Shown one piece after another: positions 45,337 to 53,828 of a stretch of 64,000 nucleotides of DNA. The notes beneath the pieces are model-generated. The model ran no database searches. It saw only the letters and a program-made list of their open reading frames with translations, and was not told where the DNA came from. A program made the position numbers and the translations under genes. The first letter of the stretch is position 1. Each line of letters starts with the position of its first letter. The stretch is from Desulfospira joergensenii DSM 10085 (GTDB taxonomy: Bacteria; Desulfobacterota; Desulfobacteria; Desulfobacterales; Desulfobacteraceae), in the NCBI RefSeq assembly GCF_000420085.1, contig NZ_ATUG01000002.1, forward strand, positions 1,612,001 through 1,676,000. Direction: 5' to 3'.

Positions 45337-45957
45337 GTTCAGCTCCTTATGCCTTTCCGTTCAGATCCATTTCAGTATCTGCCATCTTAGTTCAGGATGG
45401 TACGGATGTACAGCTTAGATCCAATAATCCCTATGGCCAAGGCAGGTAAAATATTCAAGGCCGGCAGTTGTGACTTCACCTCCGCAACGGGAACAATTTC
45501 AACCTGCTCTAAACGGCTTTCCACGAAAGGTTGAAAACTCGTTTCACCCAAACAGTTCAACCTTTTGCCGTTCCAAACCGTTAAGAGCAGGTATAAAATT
45601 GCCCGGATGTCTCCACTGAAGCCCCAACTGCCTCCTTATCGGAACGAAAAATCTGTAAGATGTTGAAATTGATGATAGGTTCCTGGTTTGCCGGGTCGTG
45701 AGGTCATTGTTATGGGGCCGGAGCGGGATATGCCGGTGAAGCTGGCCCCACGGACGGGGCCAGCCGCCGGCATCTTCGGAGCCGGCCAGGACAGGCCGGC
45801 GAGAATGCAGCAGCGCAGCGGAAGATCCATACCAATGACCGGCGCAAAAGCAATCATTTTTATCTGCGGTCGTCCTGCTATAGTCCCATTTTCCAAAGGA
45901 TTTTGATCATTATATCCTCATGGGTCTTTCAGGCGGATAATTCCATGTGGAGGATTA
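45337..45957. other. Long intergenic region with inverted repeats and GC-rich hairpins
   Basis: No gene with a convincing sequence is seen. Two structures stand out. First, an imperfect 33-36 nt inverted repeat (45503-45535 and 45556-45591) has 8-bp outer and 10-bp inner perfect ends. Second, a GC-rich block (about 45710-45810) contains GCTGGCCCC/GGGGCCAGC (45741-45764) and GCCGGCC/GGCCGGC (about 45781-45800) hairpins. Short frames over this block on both strands (45688-45906, 45636-45896) have Pro/Arg/Gly-rich sequence without ribosome-binding sites and are probably by-products of a repeat element. Confidence 0.6.
45503..45591. repeat. Imperfect inverted repeat, about 35-nt arms
   Basis: CCTGCTCT...AAAGGTTGAA on the left is matched by TTCAACCTTTT...AGAGCAGG on the right, with about 75 percent pairing and a 20-nt loop. 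No T-run follows. The origin could be a MITE-like or REP-like element. Confidence 0.7.
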
Positions 45958-47298
45958 TTATACGGTCCTTTCCTGGGGAATCAGCTTTTCCTTCCACTGC
46001 TTTGAGCAGAATTCAACACAGACGTTTTGTCCCCAGATTTCTCCGGCAGGTGTCAGACGTATCTCCTGGTCGTTAATCTCGATAAGACCCTGACGCAGCA
46101 GAAAAGAAATTTCTTCGGGGAACGCCTGTTCAGGGGATATGGAAAATTGTTTTTCGAATTCGATTTTGTCCATTTTGAGAAAAGAAAAGGCCCGGCACAT
46201 ATATCGGCGGATCTCTTCCTCTGTGGAGATTTTTTGACCGCAACCCATGGGATAACTGCTTTGCTGGATAAGCGCCAGATAGTCTTGCAGGGAACTGACA
46301 TTTCGATAGACATAATTCCCAAGGTTTCCGTTACCTGAGGGCCCCAGGGCCAGACAATCATAGGGACCCATCCGGTGCTTTTCAGCCAGGCAGACCTTTC
46401 CGGGCAGCATCCATTTTGAAAGAATGGATTGCTGCTCATATCCGGCCTTTTTTGCAGCCTCTGCCGCTTTCAGGTACATCCTGACTTCAAGTTCCAGGTT
46501 TCCCAGAGGAATTTTTCCGGCCTGGATTCTGCTGTATAGCCTGGTCCCTTTGTCCACGTGCAGGGGGTAAAAGCTGATATTTTCCAGCCCGAGATCCGCT
46601 GCAATTTGAAAGTCCGTTTCAATATCAGCCAGGGTCTGGCCGGGAAGGTTGTACATCAGATCAATGTCTATATCCTCAAACCCCGCTTTCCTGGCGGATT
46701 TAAGGGCGGAGATCGCCTGCCCCTTATCGTCCTGAAGGTCAAGGATTTTCCTTATGGGATCGTTGAAGCTTTGGATACCGAAGCTGACCCTGTTGGCTCC
46801 CTTTTCCAGCACCATGGCGAGCTTTTCCTCACTGAAATTGTGGGTGCTACCCTCAACGGTGATCTCCGCATCCTTTTCAATGGGAAGGGTCTCAAAGCAA
46901 TAATCCAGCAGCCATTCCAACTGGTCCAAGGAGAGGACGCTGGGGGTGCCGCCCCCCACGTACAGGCTGCGGATTCTGCAGGACCGGACATAGGGAGTCT
47001 GCGCAAACCTGTTGATTTCCTTTTTCAGGGCTCCAAGAAAATCAACAACGATATCGGGTTTTGCAATTCGTTTGGGTATGGCGCAAAACGAACAAAAGGA
47101 GTCGCAAAACGGGATATGAATATAGACATGGGTATAGTCATCGGAGGGCTTGGGCCTCGCCAGAACGGTTTGAAAATGGTCCAGGTCCTTGATATCTCCG
47201 GCATCCCTGTTTTCCGACGGCCACAGGGGATAGAGGGAGTAAAATACGCCCCTATTCCTTGTCTCATATATGTTGAGCATTTGTTCGGTGATTTCCAC
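45958..47298 (-). CDS. HemN/HemW/HutW-like radical SAM enzyme
   Basis: The 446-residue protein has the radical SAM cluster motif CDSFCSFC (C65, C69, C72) in the HemN-family context YIHIPFC, followed by SLYVGGGTPSVL and RVSFGIQSFND. The C-terminal HemN-like winged domain is present. The family includes coproporphyrinogen dehydrogenase, the haem chaperone HemW and haem-degrading methyltransferases such as ChuW/HutW, which occur in haem-uptake operons. Position at the end of a TonB/ABC uptake operon suggests it processes the imported tetrapyrrole. The exact reaction is unknown. Confidence 0.85.
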   Translation of the reverse strand: MEITEQMLNIYETRNRGVFYSLYPLWPSENRDAGDIKDLDHFQTVLARPKPSDDYTHVYIHIPFCDSFCSFCAIPKRIAKPDIVVDFLGALKKEINRFAQTPYVRSCRIRSLYVGGGTPSVLSLDQLEWLLDYCFETLPIEKDAEITVEGSTHNFSEEKLAMVLEKGANRVSFGIQSFNDPIRKILDLQDDKGQAISALKSARKAGFEDIDIDLMYNLPGQTLADIETDFQIAADLGLENISFYPLHVDKGTRLYSRIQAGKIPLGNLELEVRMYLKAAEAAKKAGYEQQSILSKWMLPGKVCLAEKHRMGPYDCLALGPSGNGNLGNYVYRNVSSLQDYLALIQQSSYPMGCGQKISTEEEIRRYMCRAFSFLKMDKIEFEKQFSISPEQAFPEEISFLLRQGLIEINDQEIRLTPAGEIWGQNVCVEFCSKQWKEKLIPQERTV

Positions 47299-47384
47299 GA
47301 CAGCCCCTCCTTTACGGGAAAATTAAAACGGGCAGCCGGCCGGTACCTGAATGGATTCGGCCCGGCTGCCGCATCCTTTTTTGA

Positions 47385-47777
47385 TCAGTCTTCCTTTTTG
47401 AACCTTGCGATGAATTCTTCTCTTTCCATTTTTTTGGGTGCCACAACCACCACCAGTTCACAGGGATCAGGGCCGTGCATTTCATGGCCCACCTCTTCAT
47501 CAGCCGGAATTAATGCCACGCTCATGGGCCCCATTTTTTCCCTTACCTTACCGTCTCCCTGAAAAATATCGCAGTGGCCCTTTAGGCAAATCAAAAGCAG
47601 TTCCATGGGATGGGCATGGGCCGCATAAAAGCCTGGCGGAATGCTCATGGCATGGCTGGTCAGGTTGTCGCCGAACAGCAGGGGGGCAATATCCCCCTCC
47701 ACGCCGGTGGGGTAGTATGTGAGGTCCTTGATGTTTTCAATGAGGCTGATGGTACCGATTTTTTTGATGTCAGACAT
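47385..47777 (-). CDS. Small cupin-domain protein
   Basis: The 130-residue protein is a single cupin barrel. Metal-ligand residues are seen in YAAHAHPMELLLICLKG (H54, H56, E59) with a later His in EEVGHEMHG. It ends with a Lys/Glu-rich tail. Single cupins bind metal and small ligands or act as isomerases and dioxygenases. In this operon it lies between the ABC ATPase (69 bp) and the radical SAM gene (86 bp), so it may handle the imported metal compound or sense it. Confidence 0.85.
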   Translation of the reverse strand: MSDIKKIGTISLIENIKDLTYYPTGVEGDIAPLLFGDNLTSHAMSIPPGFYAAHAHPMELLLICLKGHCDIFQGDGKVREKMGPMSVALIPADEEVGHEMHGPDPCELVVVVAPKKMEREEFIARFKKED

Positions 47778-47846
47778 AGGTTTTCCTTTCTTTGTTATAG
47801 ATCATCCGCCGACAGTTGAGCCGGCGGGATTTCACGGAAGAATTGA

Positions 47847-48620
47847 TCATGATGCCACCGGTTTCTGGGGGATGATGAAAAGAGAACCGTTTTTCTTTTC
47901 CACTATGGATTCAACCCCGTACACACTGGCAATGTTGGATGGAGTGAAGACCTGAGCCGGATCTCCGGCGGCAAAGACCTTTCCCTCTTTCATCATCACC
48001 ACCCTGTCCGCATACCTTGAGGCAAGATTCAGGTCATGGATGGCGATGACGGCAGAGAGGTCCTTTTCTGCAACCAGCTGCCTCATAATCTCCATCACCT
48101 CCAGTTGATGACGGATATCCAGGTTGCTTGTGGGTTCATCCAGAAGAAGGACATCCGCCTCCTGGGCCAGGGCTCTGGCAATAAGGACCCGCTGCTGTTC
48201 CCCGCCGCTGAGTTCATTAAAGTCCCTGAGGGCCAGGTGTTCAATGGAGAGCCTCTTCAATGCCTCAACCACACGGCTTCTGTCCTTTTCTCCCGAACGC
48301 CAGCTCAGGTGGGGACGTCGGCCCATTAGCACGGCATCAAACACGGTGACCGGAAAGGTTTTGGGCGCATTCTGGGGCACATAACCCAGGTTCCTGGCCA
48401 CCTCCAGTTGAGGCATTTTCGCCAGGTCCTTTCCATTGAGAATGATACTTCCCCTGCCGGGTTTGAGAATGCCGTCAATGCATCGGATCAGTGTGGATTT
48501 CCCGGACCCGTTGGGGCCCACAACCCCCAGAAGTTCAGATCGGTTAAGATCCATGCCGATGGCCTTGAGAACAGGCTGCTTCCCGTAGCTGAAGTCCAGA
48601 TCCTTAATGTGCAGCTTCAA
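47847..48620 (-). CDS. ABC transporter ATPase, FecE/BtuD-type
   Basis: The 257-residue ATPase has Walker A GPNGSGKST, signature LSGGEQQR and Walker B VLLLDEPTSNLD, and belongs to the iron-siderophore/haem/cobalamin importer group. Start is TTG 48620 with AGGAGG upstream; it overlaps the permease stop by 4 bp (TTGA). A longer open frame back to 49049 lies inside the permease gene and is ignored. It energises the FecCD/BtuC permease of this operon. Confidence 0.92.
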   Translation of the reverse strand: MKLHIKDLDFSYGKQPVLKAIGMDLNRSELLGVVGPNGSGKSTLIRCIDGILKPGRGSIILNGKDLAKMPQLEVARNLGYVPQNAPKTFPVTVFDAVLMGRRPHLSWRSGEKDRSRVVEALKRLSIEHLALRDFNELSGGEQQRVLIARALAQEADVLLLDEPTSNLDIRHQLEVMEIMRQLVAEKDLSAVIAIHDLNLASRYADRVVMMKEGKVFAAGDPAQVFTPSNIASVYGVESIVEKKNGSLFIIPQKPVAS

Positions 48621-49681
48621 AAGTACTCCCTCCTTTTCCTCATGATCAAATAGAGAAACAGGGGAACGCCTAAGAACGCGGTCAGTGTCCCCACCGGCAG
48701 GATGATCGGGGCGATGATCCTGCGGGCCACCGTATCCGATACCACGAGAAGTACGGCCCCCAAAAGCCCGGATGCCGGCACCAGGAACCGGTTGTCCCCG
48801 CCGATGATCATGCGGACGATGTGCGGGGCCACAAGGCCGATGAATCCGATGGTCCCCGTAAAGCAGACCACACTGGCCACCATGAGGGTGGAAACGATCA
48901 TCAGAAAAATCCGGGTTTTCTTGACGTTGATGCCAAGGCTGTGGGCCGATTCGTCCCCCCCGCCGATGACATTGAGGTCCCAGGATTTCCAGAAAAGCAG
49001 GGGCAGGCAGACCGTCAGCACCACGGAGACAATGGACAGCTTTTTCCATGAGGCCCGCCCAAGATCTCCTACCATCCAGAACACCGCCTCTTTGACGGCC
49101 TCGGCATCGCCGAAATACTGGAGTATGGTGGTTGCTGAGCCGAACAGGCAGGTCATGGCAATCCCCGCCAGGATCATGGTTTCAGGGGCGGCCCCCCTCC
49201 GGCTTGCCAGGCCGATGATGATAAAGGAGCTGATCAGGGCAAAAATGAAAGCGCTGCTGATGACCAGGTACTGCCCGCCGGCAAGGCCGCTGCCGGCCAG
49301 TATGGCCAGGGATGCGCCGAATCCAGCCCCTGAAGAAATCCCCAGGGTGTAGGGGGATGCCAGAGGGTTTCTCAAAACCCCCTGGATGATACAGCCGGCA
49401 ACGCCAAGGCCCGTCCCCGCCAGGATACCCATGAGGATGCGCGGCAGGCGCAGGTCCCAGACACAGGTTTCCGCCAGCCAGTTGGAGGCAAAGTAATTGG
49501 GGAAAAACCGGTGCAAAAAGGCGGTATAGGCCTCCCCGACGGAGATGTTTGCCGATCCCAGAGAGGCGGCCACTCCGGCGGTAAAAAGGATCAGCGGCAA
49601 TAAAAAGAGGATGAGGGTGATCTTTCTTTCGGTAAAGGCCAGGTACTTTTCATTCACCCCGCCCATGTCGGTCTCTGCCAT
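48617..49681 (-). CDS. ABC transporter permease, FecCD/BtuC-type
   Basis: The 354-residue membrane protein has about ten helices and family motifs: DLRLPRILMGILAGTGLGVAGCIIQGVLRNPLASPYTLGISSGAGFGASLAIL near 95-147 and GFIGLVAPHIVRMIIGGDNRFLVPASGLLGA near 275-305. It imports siderophore, haem or cobalamin from the periplasm. Start ATG 49681 lies 2 bp after the stop of the binding-protein gene, so the two are coupled. Confidence 0.94.
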   Translation of the reverse strand: MAETDMGGVNEKYLAFTERKITLILFLLPLILFTAGVAASLGSANISVGEAYTAFLHRFFPNYFASNWLAETCVWDLRLPRILMGILAGTGLGVAGCIIQGVLRNPLASPYTLGISSGAGFGASLAILAGSGLAGGQYLVISSAFIFALISSFIIIGLASRRGAAPETMILAGIAMTCLFGSATTILQYFGDAEAVKEAVFWMVGDLGRASWKKLSIVSVVLTVCLPLLFWKSWDLNVIGGGDESAHSLGINVKKTRIFLMIVSTLMVASVVCFTGTIGFIGLVAPHIVRMIIGGDNRFLVPASGLLGAVLLVVSDTVARRIIAPIILPVGTLTAFLGVPLFLYLIMRKRREYF

Positions 49682-49683
49682 GG

Positions 49684-50946
49684 TTAGTTCTCCAGGGGCG
49701 GGTATAGAAACACGCCATGCTGTTTTACGTTGAAGTCCAGGGGGGAAAATGTATCCAGGTATTCCTGATGAACCTCCATGGGGTCCAGGTCGGCGAAAAT
49801 ATCGGGATGGAGCCATTTGGCGATATAGGAAAGGGTGATGATGTCATTAGGGAACATACCGCTGGTATACATATGCCACAGATGGACCCGTTTGCTTTTC
49901 ACGGCATCCACCCCTGAAAGCTCGGGCCGGTTCAGGATTTGTTCCCGCTCCTCTTTCATTCCGGAGGGATCATCCGTATCATATCCGGTTGAGGAAAAGC
50001 TCTGTTTGAGAATGACCTGGGGGTTCTGCCGGATCACCCACTCCGGATCCACGGTGACATAGGTGGGGCCGAGACCCGCACAAATATTTCTGCCGCCGGC
50101 AATGTCGGCGAGCTGGAAGTTGGCAATGCTGTTGTAAAGGTCCCATCCCGGGGCCGGGTAGACCTTGGGCCGCTTTTTCTCGGGTAAGTCCGCCACCCGC
50201 TGTTTGATCATGTTCAGATATCCGTTGTACCAGGCGATATAGGCTTCCGCCTGCTCCCTTTCGTCAAGGATATATCCCAGCAGTCTCATATCCATGGTGA
50301 GGTTTTCCGGGTTGTAAGGGGTGTAATATCCCGTTTCGACCACGGTGACGCCGGGGAGCTTTTCCTGGAGCGCCGCCTTGTTCCCTGGACCGTAAAAGGA
50401 GCGGTAGGACAGGTAGAGATCCGGCTGCAGGCTGAGGACCGCCTCGTAGTCCGGGCCGGAAAAACTGCCGATGAGGGGCAGGGTGTCCAGTTCCCTTAAA
50501 AATATTTTGCCCATGTGCTTTTTCACGGCCGTATCAATGCCGACAACCCGGTCCTCCCCATTGAGGATCCGTACGGCATTCAAACAGGTCAGGTGGTCGG
50601 GGATAATCCGTCTCACCGGTTTTCGGATGTCAACAGCATCACCATCATGGTCCAGGATGGTAAGGCGGGCTTCCCGTTCGCCGATGATATCTTCGATCTG
50701 CCGGATATCCTCTATATCGGTCTTTTCGTTATGATCCGCATCAGCCAGCCGATTGCCGGGGGTCAACCCCTCTGTTACACGCTCGGCAAAGGTCACATCC
50801 CGCATATCGATGACCCCGTCTTCATTGGCGTTTCCAAAGATGCCCAGGGTCTGTTTTTTCATTGCCGCAGTTGCATTGGTCAGCGGTATCAGCAGAAGTA
50901 TGACCAGGGCCGCAAGGACGGCCTGCCCTAGGATATGTGTTTTCAT
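49684..50946 (-). CDS. Dockerin-bearing periplasmic binding protein 1 (FecB/BtuF-like)
   Basis: The 420-residue protein has a signal peptide (about 1-28), a dockerin-like module (35-90) and a class III metal-chelate binding domain (95-420). The dockerin has two Ca2+-loop repeats: N-A-N-E-D-G-V-I-D-M-R-D at 39-50 and D-A-D-H-N-E-K-T-D-I-E-D at 69-80, each followed by a helix. The binding domain begins VRRIIPDHLTCLNAVRILNGEDRVVGID and has VDPEWVIRQNPQVILK, features of siderophore/haem/cobalamin binding proteins. I infer that it docks onto the cohesin protein of this operon and hands substrate to the permease coded 2 bp downstream. Confidence 0.9.
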   Translation of the reverse strand: MKTHILGQAVLAALVILLLIPLTNATAAMKKQTLGIFGNANEDGVIDMRDVTFAERVTEGLTPGNRLADADHNEKTDIEDIRQIEDIIGEREARLTILDHDGDAVDIRKPVRRIIPDHLTCLNAVRILNGEDRVVGIDTAVKKHMGKIFLRELDTLPLIGSFSGPDYEAVLSLQPDLYLSYRSFYGPGNKAALQEKLPGVTVVETGYYTPYNPENLTMDMRLLGYILDEREQAEAYIAWYNGYLNMIKQRVADLPEKKRPKVYPAPGWDLYNSIANFQLADIAGGRNICAGLGPTYVTVDPEWVIRQNPQVILKQSFSSTGYDTDDPSGMKEEREQILNRPELSGVDAVKSKRVHLWHMYTSGMFPNDIITLSYIAKWLHPDIFADLDPMEVHQEYLDTFSPLDFNVKQHGVFLYPPLEN

Positions 50947-50964
50947 GATTGTTTCCCTTTGCTG

Positions 50965-52260
50965 TTATTCATTTTTACCGGGTAAGGCCGATACATGGCC
51001 CGTCCTTGGCGGGGGACAGACAAATACACCGTGCCGGTCCACCCGGAAGTTGATCCTCTGGAATTTATCCAGGTATTCCTGGTGAACGGCCTGGGGGTCC
51101 AGATCTTCAAAAAGATGGGGATGCAGCCATTTTGCATAGTAGGCAATGGATAAAATAAAATTGGGAAAAAGCCCCAGGGCATAGTTGTTCTGAAAATAGA
51201 CCCGGTTTTGCGCCACCGCCGTAACATGGGCCAGCTCCGGCCGGGCCATGATGTCGTTGCGCTGTGCGGTGAGCTGGGATGCATCACCGGTGTCATAGGC
51301 CCCCCTGTCCGGAATGGTGGCCCCGATAATCACATCCGGGTTCTGCCGGATGACCCATTCGGGATCGACGGCAACGGCGAACTCCGGCCCTAGATCCCGG
51401 CCGATGCTGATGCCCCCGGCCAGTTCCACCGGCGGATAGGTTCCCCGGCACATATAAAAACCCAGGAGCGGGTAAAAGGTGTAGACCCGAGGTTTTTCTC
51501 CTTTCGAGAGCGTTGAGATTCGTTCCGTGATCATGTTCAGGTATGTGTTATGCCAGTCGATATAGCGCTCTGCCTCATCCCTCCGGTCAAATAGAATCCC
51601 CAGTTTTCTCATATCGCAGGGCAGGTTTCCCGGCGGGTAGGGTTCCCCATACCCGGCATAAAAAACCGTTACCCCGGGGAGCTTTTCCTGAAGGGTGCCG
51701 CAGCGGTAGGCAATAAGGACGTCCGGATTCAGGTGCAGTATGGCCTCGTAATCCGGCTGACCGTATGCGCCTATGGTGGGCAGGTCAAAAAGATCCAGCA
51801 GAAAGGCCGGCCCCATACACTCCTTGACGGCGGTAGATCCGGCACTGATCATGAGATCCTCCCCATGGATGATCCGCATGGCCGCAAGAGAGGTGATATG
51901 CTCCGGAATAACCCGTCGGATAGGCTGGTCAAAGGTCACCGCCTTTTTCTGCTCATCCTCGAATGTGATCTTTGTCTGTTGCCGGCCGATAATTAGTTCG
52001 GTCTGGGAGATATCCTGTACATCCAGTTTACCGTCATGCCGGGCATCTGCCAGGGGGGTGGCAGGCAGCAGGCCGAGAATGATCCGTTCGGTTAAGGTCA
52101 CATCCCTCATGTCGATCACATCGTCTCCGTTGGCATTGCCGAAGATGCCAAGGGGCGGGTTAGGTCGGGCCGGCGCTGACAATGCCGGGGCTGTTGCCGC
52201 TGCCGTCAGGGCAGACAAAAGCAAAATGAGTACAATCCGGATCGGGATATGGGTTTTCAT
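50965..52260 (-). CDS. Dockerin-bearing periplasmic binding protein 2 (FecB/BtuF-like)
   Basis: The 431-residue protein is a paralogue of the next gene: signal peptide (about 1-29), dockerin-like module with Ca2+ loops at 42-53 (N-A-N-G-D-D-V-I-D-M-R-D) and 72-83 (D-A-R-H-D-G-K-L-D-V-Q-D), and the same binding-protein fold (VDPEWVIRQNPDVIIG; AKWLHPHLFEDLDPQAVHQEYLDKF). The ligand regions differ clearly between the two, so they may bind different forms of one substrate. Start ATG 52260 follows the cohesin stop by 1 bp; the longer frame lies in the cohesin gene. Confidence 0.9.
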   Translation of the reverse strand: MKTHIPIRIVLILLLSALTAAATAPALSAPARPNPPLGIFGNANGDDVIDMRDVTLTERIILGLLPATPLADARHDGKLDVQDISQTELIIGRQQTKITFEDEQKKAVTFDQPIRRVIPEHITSLAAMRIIHGEDLMISAGSTAVKECMGPAFLLDLFDLPTIGAYGQPDYEAILHLNPDVLIAYRCGTLQEKLPGVTVFYAGYGEPYPPGNLPCDMRKLGILFDRRDEAERYIDWHNTYLNMITERISTLSKGEKPRVYTFYPLLGFYMCRGTYPPVELAGGISIGRDLGPEFAVAVDPEWVIRQNPDVIIGATIPDRGAYDTGDASQLTAQRNDIMARPELAHVTAVAQNRVYFQNNYALGLFPNFILSIAYYAKWLHPHLFEDLDPQAVHQEYLDKFQRINFRVDRHGVFVCPPPRTGHVSALPGKNE

Positions 52261-52261
52261 T

Positions 52262-52963
52262 TTAACTTTTTCTTTTCTTTTGTCTCGATAAAACCAGGAG
52301 CAGGCCCGGGATACATGCCAGCACTGCAAGCCCGGCTATAGCCATGGGCGTGGAGATGGTCATGCCCCGGGATCTTGTATCATGCTCCGGGGCGTCTCCG
52401 GTACCTGTGGCGTCAGCCGTTCCGGTCCGGGCAATATAGTTCTCAACATCAACTTTGCCGTCAAGCCAGCGAGCCGGGATGCTTTGTGCCTCTTTGTCAA
52501 CCAGCAGCCCTTTTTGAAAGGCAAACTTCACCGGCCGGTCTGTTTTGCCTACGGCTTTGGCCCGGATTTTTGCAAGATGCCCGGTCCCGCTGATGCCCCG
52601 GACCCCAGGGAAGTTGAACAGCACCCGGATTCTGCCCGGATTCAGGGTGTTCCAGAGATCCACCGGAACCACAGTTTCCCCAATGGCCCCATTGTTGACC
52701 GCCTGGATCTGAATGGTATCCGGGTCAAACACAAGGTCAAACTGACCGGAGTCCAGGTTAAAGGCCTTGTCTATGTCGATGAGAATTTCAAATTGCCCGG
52801 ATACACTTTGGGGGGCCTGGACACGTACAACGGTTAGTTGTTCGGCGAACAAGTCCGTTGACACCACCAGGAAGACGAAAAAACAAAGAATTGGCCAGGC
52901 CGATCTGAAACGCTTCTCCCAGGGCCTTTGCCGTGAGGGCAAGTTGACGTGTCGTTCTTTCAT
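52262..52963 (-). CDS. Membrane-anchored cohesin-domain protein
   Basis: The 233-residue protein has a signal segment (about 20-41), one cohesin domain (about 42-173) and a C-terminal transmembrane helix (about 206-225) with a basic tail RQKKRKS, so the domain sits in the periplasm at the inner membrane. Cohesin features are GQFEILIDIDKAFNLDSGQFDLVFDPDTIQIQAV, NPGRIRVLFNF and ISGTGHLAKIRAKAVG. Cohesins bind dockerins with high affinity through Ca2+-loaded loops. The two next genes carry dockerins, so the natural reading is a scaffold that holds both binding proteins. It overlaps the methyltransferase gene by 4 bp (ATGA). Confidence 0.88.
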   Translation of the reverse strand: MKERHVNLPSRQRPWEKRFRSAWPILCFFVFLVVSTDLFAEQLTVVRVQAPQSVSGQFEILIDIDKAFNLDSGQFDLVFDPDTIQIQAVNNGAIGETVVPVDLWNTLNPGRIRVLFNFPGVRGISGTGHLAKIRAKAVGKTDRPVKFAFQKGLLVDKEAQSIPARWLDGKVDVENYIARTGTADATGTGDAPEHDTRSRGMTISTPMAIAGLAVLACIPGLLLVLSRQKKRKS

Positions 52964-53814
52964 AGTTCACGGTCTCCTGTTGATTTTTTCCACGAGATCA
53001 TGGCAGTTTTGGACGTTCTCCGGGTCATTACCTTATCGTCTTCCGTCACCAGGTTTTTTTTAAGATATTCCCGGATGACTGCTTTGGCGGAGGGCAGGGG
53101 GGAGTCAAAATATTCAACTCGCTCCCTTACAGCGTCCTCCAGGCTCTGTATCTGTTTGGGACCATGGTGCTCCCAGACCTCCACATTGGCGGTTATCCCC
53201 ATTTGATAAAGGATATTGACGATAAAAATATAATTGGGGCCGTGGACAAAGACTTCCCCGTAAAGCTTGGGCCAGAGGTCTAAATAATCCCATTGGGGTT
53301 TGCCCGCAAAGTCAAAAATACAGACCCGCTGAGTTGCGGCCTGGTCTATTTTGAAAAGGGCCTCTTTAATATCCGCCATGGCGAGGGAATGGGAGGCAAT
53401 GACGACATCATGGGGCTTGATATCCTTTCCGATGACGACATCTTCCCATCTTTTGTTTATGGTGGTGATGTTGTTGATACCGGCTTTGCCGGCATTTTCA
53501 TGAAGGTGGTTCAGCATTTCCCCTGACGGCTCAACCGCTGTGATTTTCCCGGCGGTTCTAGCCAAGGGGATGGCCAGGGTGCCCGGCCCTGAACCGATAT
53601 CAAGTACCGAGCAGCCATGATCGATAGCGAGTCTGGAAAGCATTTGGTCAATGGTATCCGTCCGCTTCAATACCGTCCGGTTGTACCAGTTTGCTTTTTT
53701 GTCAAAAAAACGGACCGGGTCTGTTTCCCTCTTTCGCCATGAGGCGGCCAGCAGGGCCTTTTTCCATAGCTCTTCCCAGTTAACGCCTTCGATCATGCCT
53801 GCTTCGATACCCAT
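52960..53814 (-). CDS. Class I SAM-dependent methyltransferase
   Basis: The 284-residue protein has motif I VLDIGSGPGTLAIPLA (about 80-95), motif II ITAVEPSGEM and IDIKPHDVVIASHSLA-like motif IV. It is a Rossmann-fold methyltransferase without a known substrate. Related genes occur next to corrinoid/haem ABC importers. In the operon it sits between the TonB-dependent receptor (14 bp) and the cohesin gene (4-bp overlap). Along with the radical SAM enzyme, it suggests chemical change of the ligand after uptake. Confidence 0.88.
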   Translation of the reverse strand: MGIEAGMIEGVNWEELWKKALLAASWRKRETDPVRFFDKKANWYNRTVLKRTDTIDQMLSRLAIDHGCSVLDIGSGPGTLAIPLARTAGKITAVEPSGEMLNHLHENAGKAGINNITTINKRWEDVVIGKDIKPHDVVIASHSLAMADIKEALFKIDQAATQRVCIFDFAGKPQWDYLDLWPKLYGEVFVHGPNYIFIVNILYQMGITANVEVWEHHGPKQIQSLEDAVRERVEYFDSPLPSAKAVIREYLKKNLVTEDDKVMTRRTSKTAMISWKKSTGDREL

Positions 53815-53828
53815 TGTTTCAATTCCTG

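Noticed and set aside
45688-45906. Short frames of 72 and 86 codons over the GC-rich hairpins
   Set aside because: Pro/Arg/Gly-rich on both strands, no ribosome-binding site, and explained by the repeat structure.
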